Assembly: GCA_040902655.1 (NCBI GenBank)
Contig: JBBDWV010000024.1
Span: 67,709-131,708 of the forward strand
DNA length: 64,000 bases
DNA from: Mycobacteriales bacterium
GTDB lineage: Bacteria; Actinomycetota; Actinomycetes; Mycobacteriales; SCTD01
Reading direction: 5' to 3'
The notes below the pieces were generated by a model. That model did not search any database. It was not told the origin of the DNA and saw only the letters and a program-made list of their open reading frames with translations. The translations under genes were made by a program, and so were the position numbers. This document shows positions 48,206-56,691 of the stretch, one piece after another. Every line of letters begins with the position of its first letter. Positions within the stretch are counted from its first letter, which is position 1.

Positions 48206-49951
48206 CTACCCAAGAGGCCCCGGGACGCGCACAGCGATCACCGCGGGCGTGCCGGTGCGGATCTGCTCCAGGCCGCGTTCCAAGGCCGGCACCAGCTGGG
48301 CCAGCGTCGTCACTTCCTCCCCGTAGCTGTTCGCGGCCTCGGCCAGCTTCGCGAAGTTCGGAGGCGGCTCGAAGGAGCCCCCGTCGTAGTTGCCGCTGGA
48401 GACGGCGTAGCCCTTCGGGTAGGTGGCCCGCAGGCTCGTCGTGCCAGTGCTGTACGTCCCGTTCACGAAGACGACGGACAGATAGGGGGCGCGGTGATGA
48501 GCGGCGCTCCACAGCGCAAGCAGCGGGTTACCGAACATGAAGTAGCCGTCGCCGGAGGCGTGAATGACGTCCTGATCGGGGGCAGCCAGCTTCACTCCGA
48601 GGGAGGCACCTCCGCCCCATCCCCCTGACGTGCTGCCGCTGCGGAAGTAGGTGTTGTCCTGGCTGCGCCGCGAGTAGGTGTGGACGTAGCCGCCGTTGCT
48701 CAACCCGTCGTTGAGGACGATCGCGTCGTCTCGGAGCAGCCGCCCCAGCTCGTACGCGACCACGCGCCCCGTCAGCTGCCCCTTCTGAATGTCCGACACC
48801 GCCAGTGCGTCATCGTGCTGGTCGATCTGGCGCTTACGCTCCTTCAGCCCGGCTCGGCGCTCGGCGATCCGCTCCCGACGCCCCGGCGTGAGCATCTCCC
48901 TCGCAGCGTCGTGGACGGCTTTTGCCACGGAAGCGACCGAAGCGGTCAGCCAGAGGTCGGCGCGCTGCTCCACCGTCTTGTAACGCGACAGAACCGGGTC
49001 GCTCGAGACCCACGCGACGCTGGCGTCACCACGAGGCGCGGTGAGTCCCGGTGCGAAGGGAACGATGGCGTCCATGACGAGGACGACATCTGCGTCGGCC
49101 AAGGACGGTCCTGTCCCGTACGCCCAGTGTGTGGCCGGAAAGTTCATCCTGTCGGCGCGGTCGCCGTCTGTGACCGGTATCGCCAAAAGCTCGGCAAGCC
49201 GGAGGAGCTCATGATGGGCATCCGGCTCCCGACCGGACCTCTCCGTGCAGATCAGGGGATGGCGGGAGTCGACCAGCCAACGCGCGATCTCTTCAGCGTC
49301 GCCAGGCGCCGGCCAGGCCGGCCGCGCGACCCCTAGCTGGTCTCTGGTGGGGAAGCTGGCCGTGCCCCCGGTGCGAATCATGGCTGTCTCACGAGGGATC
49401 GCCAGGTAGACGGGCCCGGAGGGACCGCTCATCGCGACCTGGAGCAGGCGGCTGACCATCAGCCCGGGGTTGTCCTGATGCTCCATCCGGTGGTCCATCT
49501 TCGTGAACTGCCGCACGATCTCCCCCTGGTCACGCGGCTCCTGCACCCACTGCACGTCATGGTTGCGCCCTCCCGGCATGGAGCCGGGAAAGGCCCGTGG
49601 GCCGGTGCCTGCGGTCATCAGCACCGGGTAGTCGCCCCGCCATGCCGTGTGAATCCCGGCGCCCTGGTGGAGGGTGCCGGCATCGACGTGGACCGCGGTC
49701 GCCGCCGGCTGGCGCCGGAACATCGCGTTCCCCAGCGCTGCGTTGAGAGCGACGCTCTCGTGCGGGACGGTGATGAGCCGAGGAGCCGGCGTTCCCTTGG
49801 CGTGCGCCTTGGCCACGGCTTCTTGGTAGAAGTTCAGCTCCGAGCCCGACACGAAGAAGATGTTGTCTACGCCGCCGAGCTTCATGGCCGCGACGATCGC
49901 GTCGCCCCACTCGTCGGCTTCTATGCGTGTCCACCAGGCTTCTGAACTCAT
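48206..49951 (-). CDS. thiamine-diphosphate-dependent enzyme (2-oxoacid decarboxylase/acetolactate-synthase superfamily)
   Basis: A 581-residue ThDP enzyme with the three-domain PYR-central-PP order. The PYR domain holds the catalytic Glu in 'LITVPHESVALNAALGNAM'. The PP domain carries the cofactor motif 'GDGYFMFGNPLLALWSAAHH' ending in 'VFVNGTYSTG' (GDG-x-N spacing correct). The central domain has 'AIPRETAMI' and 'LADADVVLVMDAIVPFAPG'. It is divergent from acetolactate synthase, and its partner ALDH suggests a benzoylformate-decarboxylase- or oxalyl-CoA-decarboxylase-like role, making or cleaving a C-C bond next to a carbonyl. Substrate not known. ATG at 49951 follows AAAGAAG; an in-frame ATG lies at 50029. 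Confidence 0.82.
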   Translation of the reverse strand: MSSEAWWTRIEADEWGDAIVAAMKLGGVDNIFFVSGSELNFYQEAVAKAHAKGTPAPRLITVPHESVALNAALGNAMFRRQPAATAVHVDAGTLHQGAGIHTAWRGDYPVLMTAGTGPRAFPGSMPGGRNHDVQWVQEPRDQGEIVRQFTKMDHRMEHQDNPGLMVSRLLQVAMSGPSGPVYLAIPRETAMIRTGGTASFPTRDQLGVARPAWPAPGDAEEIARWLVDSRHPLICTERSGREPDAHHELLRLAELLAIPVTDGDRADRMNFPATHWAYGTGPSLADADVVLVMDAIVPFAPGLTAPRGDASVAWVSSDPVLSRYKTVEQRADLWLTASVASVAKAVHDAAREMLTPGRRERIAERRAGLKERKRQIDQHDDALAVSDIQKGQLTGRVVAYELGRLLRDDAIVLNDGLSNGGYVHTYSRRSQDNTYFRSGSTSGGWGGGASLGVKLAAPDQDVIHASGDGYFMFGNPLLALWSAAHHRAPYLSVVFVNGTYSTGTTSLRATYPKGYAVSSGNYDGGSFEPPPNFAKLAEAANSYGEEVTTLAQLVPALERGLEQIRTGTPAVIAVRVPGPLG

Positions 49952-50023
49952 CGACGCTTCTTTCGGAGAGGGTCGTGCGCCGTCTGCTGATCCGCGTGCG
50001 TCGCGCGGTTCTGAGAATACATC

Positions 50024-50038
50024 TATCATTCAGCGATA
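50024..50038. promoter_or_regulatory. TATC-N7-GATA dyad upstream of the ThDP gene
   Basis: TATC-ATTCAGC-GATA, 73 nt upstream of the ThDP start; a further TATC at 50047 makes GATA-N8-TATC. It resembles the GATW-N7-WATC dyads elsewhere in the island, with half-sites reversed. Confidence 0.4.
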
Positions 50039-50108
50039 CGGAGAACTATCCTGGCGACGTGACATGAGCCTGAGCCGTCCCTCGGCACGTCCACCTCTGA
50101 GACAGGTG

Positions 50109-51410
50109 TCAGCATCCGCTTCCCGGACGACGCCAGCGGGGCATCCCGGGAGGGCGTTCCGATGTCCCGATGTTGCCGCGGCCAGCAAATCGATCGGTAG
50201 AAGAGACCGATGCCGAGCCCACCAGGACGGCGAGGAACATGAAGACCCCGCCCGCGCCTGCAGCCGAGGCGAGGAGCCCCGCCGCGCCGGGAAGTAGAAC
50301 CTGCCCCAGCCTCGTCGCGCCGATCCTCAGACTGAGTGCTGTTGCGCGGGAGTGCGGCTCGACGAGACCGGCTACCAACGACATGGTCAAGGGTTGGCCA
50401 AGACCCAGGACGAAACCGACCGCGAGTATCAGGAGCAGTAGCGGGACAGCCGACTCTGCAAAAGAAAGGGCCGCAAAGGCGGCCGCGGTGCTCACCATGC
50501 TCAGCAGCAACAGCCGACGGCGGCCGATGAGCGCGGACAACCGGGCGACCATGAGTCGCGAGACGAGAGACGCGAAGGCGCGAGCAGCCATCCGATTGTC
50601 GAGGGGGATATTCCCTCCTCCTCACCGTAGAACGGCAGGAAGATAGTGAGGAGATCGACCGCTACCAGAAGCGCGAGACTCGCGACCATCGCCGCCGGCA
50701 TGCCGCGGCAGGAGAGGATCAACCATACGCCGTCGCGCCTCTCCTCGTGCTGCCCGTCCACGTGATCGTCCGGGTGCGAGCACCCGAAGCAGCAGGAGAA
50801 CGCCGAGAGCGGCGAGAACGACAGCCGAGAACAACCCGGATGACGGGCCACCGGGCTGCCACGCCTCGGTGGTGTACACGGCCACGGGCGGCCCGATGAA
50901 CTGGCCGGCGGAAACCGCGACCGTGAACCACCCGAAGACGCGGTCATGCTGGTGCTCCGAAGCCCGTCTGGCGAGCAGCCCCTGAACGGCAACGATGGTC
51001 GCCAGCATGCCCAGCCCCAGGACGACATTTGACAGCGCCAGGCCGGCGAGACCGGAGGATTGCCACAGGCCGAGCGCCCCCAGAGCCTGCGTGACTGCGC
51101 CAAGGCGGAGGAAGAAGCGGGCACGGGTACCGTCCACGCCCCGACCGATCGGGACGGCGAACAACAAGGGGACGACGGCGAAGCTTGATGCCAGCAGCCC
51201 GATCTGAAAGCCGCTGGCTTCCAGCTCGAGAGGCCGGTGCGTCGTCATCGGTCGCGCGGCGAAGATCACGGCGTGCGTGATCGTGGAGGCGCCAGCAGCT
51301 GGAGCAGCCACCTGTTGGCGGAGCTTGTCATCGCCACATGCGGTGGCTCCCTCACTGTTGCGTCGTGGTGGCCTCACCGTGGTGGAGCCCAGGAAGGAAC
51401 GTGCGCCCAC
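50109..51410 (-). pseudogene. MFS transporter gene with two compensating frameshifts
   Basis: A major facilitator of about 400 residues is split across frames. The N-terminal half ('GASTITHAVIFAARP', 'GFQIGLLASSFAVVPLLFAVPIGRGVDGTRARFF', to 'LGVLLLLRVLA') is in one frame, the middle ('DDHVDGQHEERRDGVWLI' to 'FLPFYGEEEGISPSTIGWLL') in a second, and the C-terminal part ('AARAFASLVSRLMVARLSALIGRRRLLLL') is back in the first. The shifts fall near 50775 and 50588. Without them it would be a complete transporter, probably for the island substrate. Either decay or read errors; the true 5' end is unclear. Confidence 0.72.
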
Positions 51411-51449
51411 GCGACGTGCGGCCTGCGAAGGAGCTTCGTGGAAAGATGA

Positions 51450-51797
51450 TCAGTCCGCGCGAGCCTTCAGCACCTGGTGTGCCAGCGTCTCCGCGGCAAG
51501 TCCGGAGGACCCCCCCATGAGAGGGGGACGTGGGACTGGGGGCTCCTCCCCCCGAGAGAGCATGTCCACGATGAGGGCAACCCGTAGATCCTCCAGGTCG
51601 TCCATCGCCTCGATGACCGTAGCGGCTTCCACATGGCAGCCCGGGAGCTCGGGATAGGCCGCGCTGCGAACCCAGACGCCGTTGTCGTCCACCGTGGAAG
51701 AGAAGACAGCCACGTAGGGGACGGCGAGGTAGCGAGCAACAGTCTGTGTATCCAGCTCGGGCCGGCCGTTGCTGCCGCCGAAAGACGCGCCTTGCAT
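51450..51797 (-). CDS. orphan HicB-like (RNase H-fold) protein
   Basis: A 115-residue protein with a HicB-type N-terminal domain: 'YVAVFSSTVDDNGVWVRSAAYPELPGCHVEAATVIEAMDDLEDLRVALIVDMLSRGEEPPVPRPPL' follows the typical Y-x-V-x...PGC/V...A...E pattern. HicB proteins are usually antitoxins of the HicA RNA-binding toxin, but no HicA-like ORF is adjacent. The ATG lies 5 nt after the stop of the alcohol dehydrogenase, so it is the last gene of the Rieske operon. A solitary HicB-like protein inside a catabolic operon is unusual; it may act as a regulator. Start chosen on GGAG 11 nt upstream. Confidence 0.65.
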   Translation of the reverse strand: MQGASFGGSNGRPELDTQTVARYLAVPYVAVFSSTVDDNGVWVRSAAYPELPGCHVEAATVIEAMDDLEDLRVALIVDMLSRGEEPPVPRPPLMGGSSGLAAETLAHQVLKARAD

Positions 51798-51802
51798 GCT
51801 GC

Positions 51803-52900
51803 TCACTCTCCAGGTCTCCAGGGATCCACCGTCACGTGGATGCTGTTGTGGTCGGTTTCTCCGCCCGTGGCTCGGATCGCACGGTCGACATCCTCGAGGC
51901 CGAAGATGTGGCTGCACATGTCCTCGAGGGGGTACCTGCCGGAAGCGATGGTGGCGATCGCCCATTTCACCGAGGCGTAGCTGTGTCCTCGTACGCCCCT
52001 GATGGACGCCGACTTCCACTGCATCGCCTTCAAGGGCAGCCCGTCCACGCTGCCCGCCGCCGTCGAGATCAGGACGTTCCCTCGCTGCGCCACCATCGAC
52101 AGCGCCGGAGCGAGTGTCGCGGTGTCTCCCAGGGCGGTGTCGATCACGAGGTCCGTCGATGCAGCGGCCTTGAGTTCTTCCAGAACTGGCTGGTTGACCG
52201 GATCTTGCGTGTTGATGGTGAGATCGGCTCCCAGCCGACGGGCCATCTCGAGCCGAAGAGCGTCTCGTTCAAGACCCAGCACCGTGATGTGCTTGGCGCC
52301 GGAGATCTTCGCTGCCAAGACGCAAGCAAGACCCTGCTGACCAGGGCCGATCACCACCACAGACTTGTCGGGCCCAGCTGCACCCTCGACGTAGGCCCAC
52401 TCATAGCCGTTGGAGATCGGCAGCGCCAGCGCCAGCTGTTCGGCCGGGACGCCCTCTGGAACCTTGTGGAGCACCGTGTTCGGGTGCAGGTAGAGGTACT
52501 GGCTGTAACCACCCCACAAGGAGGGCGCGACAGAGATCGGAGTGCTCCCGTACCGGGTGCCCCCGCTTCGCGAATCGGTGGCGGCGCAGAAGCGGAAGTC
52601 GGTCGTGCGGCATCGGTCGCACCGCCCGCAAGGGAGGTATTCCTCCACGGCGACGCGGTCGCCCTCCTGGACACCCCACCGCTGCGCGGCATCGGGTCCG
52701 ATGTCGACGATACGGCCGACGTTCTCGTGGCCCAGCACACGAGGTGGGGCGTCCCGTGCATAGGAGCCGACGTCCGTGCCGCAGACGCCGGCTGCCTCGA
52801 CGCGCAGCACCCCGGAGTCACGCTCTGCACGCGGCATCGGGAACTCTCGGAGCTCGCTGCTGCCCGGTGAGACAGCGACACTGGCAAGTACTGCGCCCAT
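51803..52900 (-). CDS. zinc-dependent medium-chain alcohol dehydrogenase
   Basis: A 365-residue MDR-family alcohol dehydrogenase. Catalytic zinc ligands: Cys in 'GVCGTDVGSY' and His-Glu in 'VLGHENVGRIVDIG'. The structural zinc lobe 'CGRCDRCRTTDFRFC' has all four cysteines. The nucleotide site is 'SVVVIGPGQQGLACVLAAK'. It would oxidise an alcohol or dihydrodiol-like product or reduce an aldehyde in the pathway. ATG at 52900 follows AAGGAAAGGGCGAG. It follows the ferredoxin reductase by 26 nt in the same operon. Confidence 0.9.
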   Translation of the reverse strand: MGAVLASVAVSPGSSELREFPMPRAERDSGVLRVEAAGVCGTDVGSYARDAPPRVLGHENVGRIVDIGPDAAQRWGVQEGDRVAVEEYLPCGRCDRCRTTDFRFCAATDSRSGGTRYGSTPISVAPSLWGGYSQYLYLHPNTVLHKVPEGVPAEQLALALPISNGYEWAYVEGAAGPDKSVVVIGPGQQGLACVLAAKISGAKHITVLGLERDALRLEMARRLGADLTINTQDPVNQPVLEELKAAASTDLVIDTALGDTATLAPALSMVAQRGNVLISTAAGSVDGLPLKAMQWKSASIRGVRGHSYASVKWAIATIASGRYPLEDMCSHIFGLEDVDRAIRATGGETDHNSIHVTVDPWRPGE

Positions 52901-52926
52901 CGTCTCGCCCTTTCCTTCGGTTCTGG

Positions 52927-54135
52927 CTAGTCGCTGGCTTGCACTGGTTCGAGCAGGGATCTGGCCGATGCACGACTGGCGACCATGCGTCGGTACCGGC
53001 CGAGCAGCGACGGCCGGTTCACGCACAGGCCGCCCATGATGCGGTCGCCTTCTACGTACAAGGCGGCAAACTTCCGGTCTGCAGGGGTACCGTCCACGAT
53101 GTGCGCGTCTCCCCGCGGGCGGCCGACGAATTGAAGCTTTGCGTCGTACTGGTCGGACCAGAAGTACGGTACCGATTCATAGGGAGCGGCCTCGCCGGGT
53201 CCGGCGAGCAGGCTCCTCGCGACGGCATCCGCCTGCTCCACGGCGTTACTCCAGTGCTCCACGCGCATGACCTCGCCGAATAGGGGGTTGAGCCACCTCG
53301 CCACGTCACCCGCCGCCGCGACGCCGTTCGCACCCACTGCGAGGCACGTCTGGTCCAGGAGGACACCGTTGCTGATGTCGAGGCCACTGCCTTTCAGCCA
53401 TCCGACCTCCGGTGCCGCGCCCACAGCGACGATGACGATGTCAGCCGCCACGGCGCTGCCGTCGGCCATCAGCAGCGTCTCGTCATGGATCTCCGTGACC
53501 GCGGCGTTGGTCTTCAACGTCGTCCCGTGATCGTGGTGCATGCCCACGAGCTCGCTGGCCATGGCCGTGCCGAGCACTGGCTCCATCGGGAAGGCCGCGG
53601 CTTCGATGAGTGTCACGTCGAGACCCAGTTGCCGGCAGCTCGCCGCCACCTCGCAGCCGATGAAGCCGCCGCCCACCACGGCAACACGTGGACGCTGACT
53701 CAGCGCCGCTCTCAGCCGAAGGCTGTCCTCTGTCGTCCGCAACACGAAGACCCTGTCGGAGTCACCCGTCAGCGCTCGCGGCTGTCGGGGCGTGGCACCG
53801 GTGGCGATGACCAGGCCGTCGAAGCTGAGCCTGTCCCCGTTGTGCAGGACGACCTCTCGGCTGCCGAGGTCCAGCTCCACAGCTCGGTGGTTGAGCACGA
53901 GTTCGGCGTTCAGGTCAGGCTGCACGCGAAGGCGGAAGCCCTCGATCGATTCACCGAGCAGGACGGCCTTGGACAGAGGCGGACGGTCGTACGGTGGGAA
54001 GTGCTCTTCGGCTCCCACGAGGACGATCTCGCCGTCGAACCCCTCCCGCCGCAGAGCCTCGACCGAGCGGACGCCGGCCAGGGAAGCGCCGACCACCACG
54101 ATCCGGCGGATGTCGTTGCTCAGGTCAGGCGACAT
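52927..54135 (-). CDS. FAD-dependent ferredoxin reductase (oxygenase electron-transfer)
   Basis: A 402-residue glutathione-reductase-type ferredoxin reductase. FAD motif 'IVVVGASLAGVRSVEALRREGFDGEIVLVGAEEHFPPYDRPPLSK', NAD motif 'RVAVVGGGFIGCEVAASCRQLG' and 'VAAAGDVARWLNP' identify the BphA4/CamA class, with 'FWSDQYDAKLQFVGRP' in the C-terminal domain. Its ATG abuts the ferredoxin TGA without a gap (TGAATG). It transfers electrons from NAD(P)H to the adjacent ferredoxin for the Rieske oxygenase. Confidence 0.92.
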   Translation of the reverse strand: MSPDLSNDIRRIVVVGASLAGVRSVEALRREGFDGEIVLVGAEEHFPPYDRPPLSKAVLLGESIEGFRLRVQPDLNAELVLNHRAVELDLGSREVVLHNGDRLSFDGLVIATGATPRQPRALTGDSDRVFVLRTTEDSLRLRAALSQRPRVAVVGGGFIGCEVAASCRQLGLDVTLIEAAAFPMEPVLGTAMASELVGMHHDHGTTLKTNAAVTEIHDETLLMADGSAVAADIVIVAVGAAPEVGWLKGSGLDISNGVLLDQTCLAVGANGVAAAGDVARWLNPLFGEVMRVEHWSNAVEQADAVARSLLAGPGEAAPYESVPYFWSDQYDAKLQFVGRPRGDAHIVDGTPADRKFAALYVEGDRIMGGLCVNRPSLLGRYRRMVASRASARSLLEPVQASD

Positions 54136-54342
54136 TCACGTCGCCGAGATGTCGCCGTCGAGGCGCAGAGCGTCCACGGGACAGCGGCGTACGGCTTCCT
54201 CGACAGCGGGCCGCATGGCCTCGGGCGGATCGTCCATCAGCAGGTGAACCACGGCGTCATCACCCACGGTGAACACCTCGGGCGCCGACTCTTCGCACTG
54301 CCCGTGACCCTGACACCGCGGTAGATCAACGTGGATCTTCAA
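54136..54342 (-). CDS. small 3Fe-4S-type ferredoxin
   Basis: A 68-residue single-cluster ferredoxin of the actinobacterial P450/oxygenase type. Cluster ligands are the Cys residues in 'CQGHGQCEESAP' and 'RRCPVDAL'; only three cysteines are properly placed, and the residue at the second position is His/Gly, so a 3Fe-4S cluster is expected. It lies between the oxygenase (start overlaps the oxygenase stop by 4 nt) and the reductase, completing a three-component chain. Confidence 0.9.
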   Translation of the reverse strand: MKIHVDLPRCQGHGQCEESAPEVFTVGDDAVVHLLMDDPPEAMRPAVEEAVRRCPVDALRLDGDISAT

Positions 54343-55676
54343 GAGTTCGTCCCCACGTCGGTGGATACCTGGTAGTCGTCGTAGAGGTGCTGCGACGCCT
54401 GCCTGGCCTTATGGGTCGCCTCCACCCAAGACGTCTCCTTCGGCAGGACCGCAGTCGTCGAGCGGACCCGGTGCGAGCGGGCATCCAAGCCAGCCGGCGG
54501 GATCTGGGAGTCGGCGAGAGCCCTCGCCTCGGCGAGCAGACGCTTGCGAGCGGCGATAATCCCGGCGTCAGCGCTGCCGAGGTTCTCCTGCTCGCGGTCG
54601 ACGATCGGTCCCATGCTCTCCTGCATCGCGACGTCCTGCATGGCGATGCCGGCAATCCCGCTCATCGAGACGCCTGCCTTCTGCAGCGGCCGGCTCACCA
54701 GGTAGTCGTTGTCCGGCGTCTGCACCGGATCGAAGGAGCCGGGGAGCATCTCGGCGTGAATGTGGCCGCCACCGCGGTAGTAATCAGACTCGTACTTGTG
54801 CAGGGGCCGCTCCGGGACGTAGCTGATGCTCCACGCCCAGCAGGACTCGTCATCGATGGGCACCCAGGCGTGGGCTGCGATCGGCTCTTCCTCATCGCGG
54901 GGGACGATGGTGTACCAAGGCATCAGCCACTGGGTGATACGCCAGTAGTACTCACCGTCCTGCGTCTCCCGACGCGCGCCCATCAGCAAGCCGTAGTCCG
55001 TCGGCTCGATGTAGAACTTCGGTGCGCCTGTGGACAGGTGCTTGCGTCCACCGTGGTTCTGGTGGGTCCACCACGGGCTCCACAGAGGGGCGTCGGAGTG
55101 CAGGAAGGACACGTGACTGGAGTCGAGGCCGCCCTCCATCGCCTGTGCGTACGAGCTCTTCTGCCGTCGCTTCGAGACGAAGCGATGGGACTCCGGCAGC
55201 AGCGCCCACTCGAGTTGGGGCAGCTCCGGCTCGGCGTCAGCGGAACCCATGTAGACCCAGACGATCCCACCCAGCTCGCGCGCGGGGTAGGAGGTCAGCT
55301 TGATGTGCTCCTTGAACCGACTGGTGGACGGCTCGTTCGGCATGTCCAAGCACTTGCCATTGATGTCGTACTTCCACCCGTGATAGGAGCAGCGAAGGCC
55401 CACACTTCCATCCGGGGATTTCTCGCCCTCGTTTCGCCCGAAGTACAGCGAGGCCCGGCGGTGGGCACAGAACTCCTGGAGAACGCCGATCTCGCCGTTG
55501 TGGTTTCGGAACGCGACCAGGCGCTCCCCCATGAGCGTGACCCGCACGGGCGGAGAGCCTGGATCCGGCATCTCCTCCGACAACAGCGTTGGCGCCCAGT
55601 AGCGCCGCATCATCTCGCCCATCGGGGTTCCGGGGCCGACCTGCGTAAGCAGGCCGCTATCTGCGCTCGAAAGCAT
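54339..55676 (-). CDS. Rieske non-haem iron oxygenase, alpha subunit (phthalate 4,5-dioxygenase-like)
   Basis: A 445-residue terminal oxygenase. The Rieske cluster ligands are 'CAHRRASLYFG' and 'LRCSYHGWKYD' (C-x-H...C-x2-H); the mononuclear iron site is in 'GGLDSSHVSFLHSD' (D-x3-H-x4-H, about residue 190). Length and motif spacing resemble phthalate 4,5-dioxygenase, vanillate O-demethylase or phenoxybenzoate dioxygenase, which act on aromatic carboxylates and need no beta subunit; none is found here. Partner ferredoxin and reductase are the next genes, whereas phthalate-class enzymes usually use a single fused reductase, so the electron chain is hybrid. The ATG has GAGGAG 9 nt upstream. Divergent from the IclR gene. 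Confidence 0.92.
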   Translation of the reverse strand: MLSSADSGLLTQVGPGTPMGEMMRRYWAPTLLSEEMPDPGSPPVRVTLMGERLVAFRNHNGEIGVLQEFCAHRRASLYFGRNEGEKSPDGSVGLRCSYHGWKYDINGKCLDMPNEPSTSRFKEHIKLTSYPARELGGIVWVYMGSADAEPELPQLEWALLPESHRFVSKRRQKSSYAQAMEGGLDSSHVSFLHSDAPLWSPWWTHQNHGGRKHLSTGAPKFYIEPTDYGLLMGARRETQDGEYYWRITQWLMPWYTIVPRDEEEPIAAHAWVPIDDESCWAWSISYVPERPLHKYESDYYRGGGHIHAEMLPGSFDPVQTPDNDYLVSRPLQKAGVSMSGIAGIAMQDVAMQESMGPIVDREQENLGSADAGIIAARKRLLAEARALADSQIPPAGLDARSHRVRSTTAVLPKETSWVEATHKARQASQHLYDDYQVSTDVGTNS

Positions 55677-55740
55677 GACGCGTCTCCTCTGTGGTCCTTT
55701 GTGCGTGACTCCGATGAGCTAAGGCCTAGCATCACAGTGC

Positions 55741-55755
55741 GATAGTCTGATAATC
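55741..55755. promoter_or_regulatory. GATA-N7-AATC dyad between Rieske and IclR genes
   Basis: GATA-GTCTGAT-AATC in the 159-nt divergent intergenic region. It shares its 15-bp layout with the dyads at 57919 and 61473, so it is a candidate binding site for the adjacent IclR regulator. Confidence 0.5.
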
Positions 55756-55835
55756 ACGGCTTGCTGCGTACGGTACCAGCAGCAGTCAACCCGTCACTGG
55801 AGTCATCCGAACCCACCACAGCAGGAGCGCCCGAA

Positions 55836-56624
55836 ATGCCAGTTGCTGAGACGTCACGCCCCGCGGGTTCGGACAGCGCTCGACGTATCCTCGACATCCT
55901 CTTTTCCTTCACGGAAGACGCCCCGAGGCGCAACGTCAAGGAGCTGTCCAAACTTCTTGACATCCCGGTTCCCTCCATGCACCGGTATGTAGCCCTGCTT
56001 CGTGACATGGGAGTGCTCGCCGACACCACGAAGGGGACCTACCAGCTGACGCCACGGGTGCTGCTGCTGAGCCGGGCGGCCAGCCGGGCCAACACGATTC
56101 TTGAAGCCGCTCGGCCGTATCTGGCCGGCCTCGCTGCCGATCTAGACGAGACCGTGCTGCTCGTCCAGCTGATCGGCAGCAATCCGGTCTGTGCCGATCG
56201 GTATGAGTCGTCACGACTCCTGCGCTTGTCGTTTCAGCCCGGCCAGTCACTGCCCAGGCTTCGGGGGGCCAGCGTCAAGGTGTTGCTGGGCTCGCTGCCG
56301 CCCGCGGAGCGAGAAGCCTACCTACGGCGCGCCGGTGCATCGGAGCATCCGCCCGGATCAGGTGCCGATTGGGAGAAGGAGCTGCGCTTGGCGGGCGAAC
56401 GGGGCTGGGCGGTGAGCAGAGAGGAAGCGGAGGAGGGGGTCTGGGCAGCAGCAGCCGCGATCACCGAGAGGAACCGCGTGGTCGGCACGGTCACGGTTCC
56501 GTGCCCGGCCTTCCGGCTCACGGAGTCGGCGCAGGAAGAGATTCTGGAGCAGGTGAAGAAGACCGCCGCGCACGTCTCCAAGGAGCTTGAAGGAAGAACG
56601 TTCCTCTACCAGCCGGGCGGATGA
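55836..56624 (+). CDS. IclR-family transcriptional regulator
   Basis: A 262-residue regulator. The N-terminal winged helix spans 'SARRILDILFSFTEDAPRRNVKELSKLLDIPVPSMHRYVALLRDMGVLADTT', and the C-terminal effector domain contains 'ANTILEAARPYLAGLAADLDETVLLVQLIGSNPVCADRYESS'. IclR proteins commonly control aromatic-acid catabolic genes and bind acidic ligands. It is the only plus-strand gene in the island, divergent from the Rieske operon. ATG at 55836 has GGAG 8 nt upstream; the frame is open from a TTG at 55761. Confidence 0.93.
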   Translation: MPVAETSRPAGSDSARRILDILFSFTEDAPRRNVKELSKLLDIPVPSMHRYVALLRDMGVLADTTKGTYQLTPRVLLLSRAASRANTILEAARPYLAGLAADLDETVLLVQLIGSNPVCADRYESSRLLRLSFQPGQSLPRLRGASVKVLLGSLPPAEREAYLRRAGASEHPPGSGADWEKELRLAGERGWAVSREEAEEGVWAAAAAITERNRVVGTVTVPCPAFRLTESAQEEILEQVKKTAAHVSKELEGRTFLYQPGG

Positions 56625-56691
56625 GGTCCTCCGCCACATCCGCCCCGGCCGTGTGCGCTGTGCAAGCAGCTTCACCAGCCAGATGGTCAGA

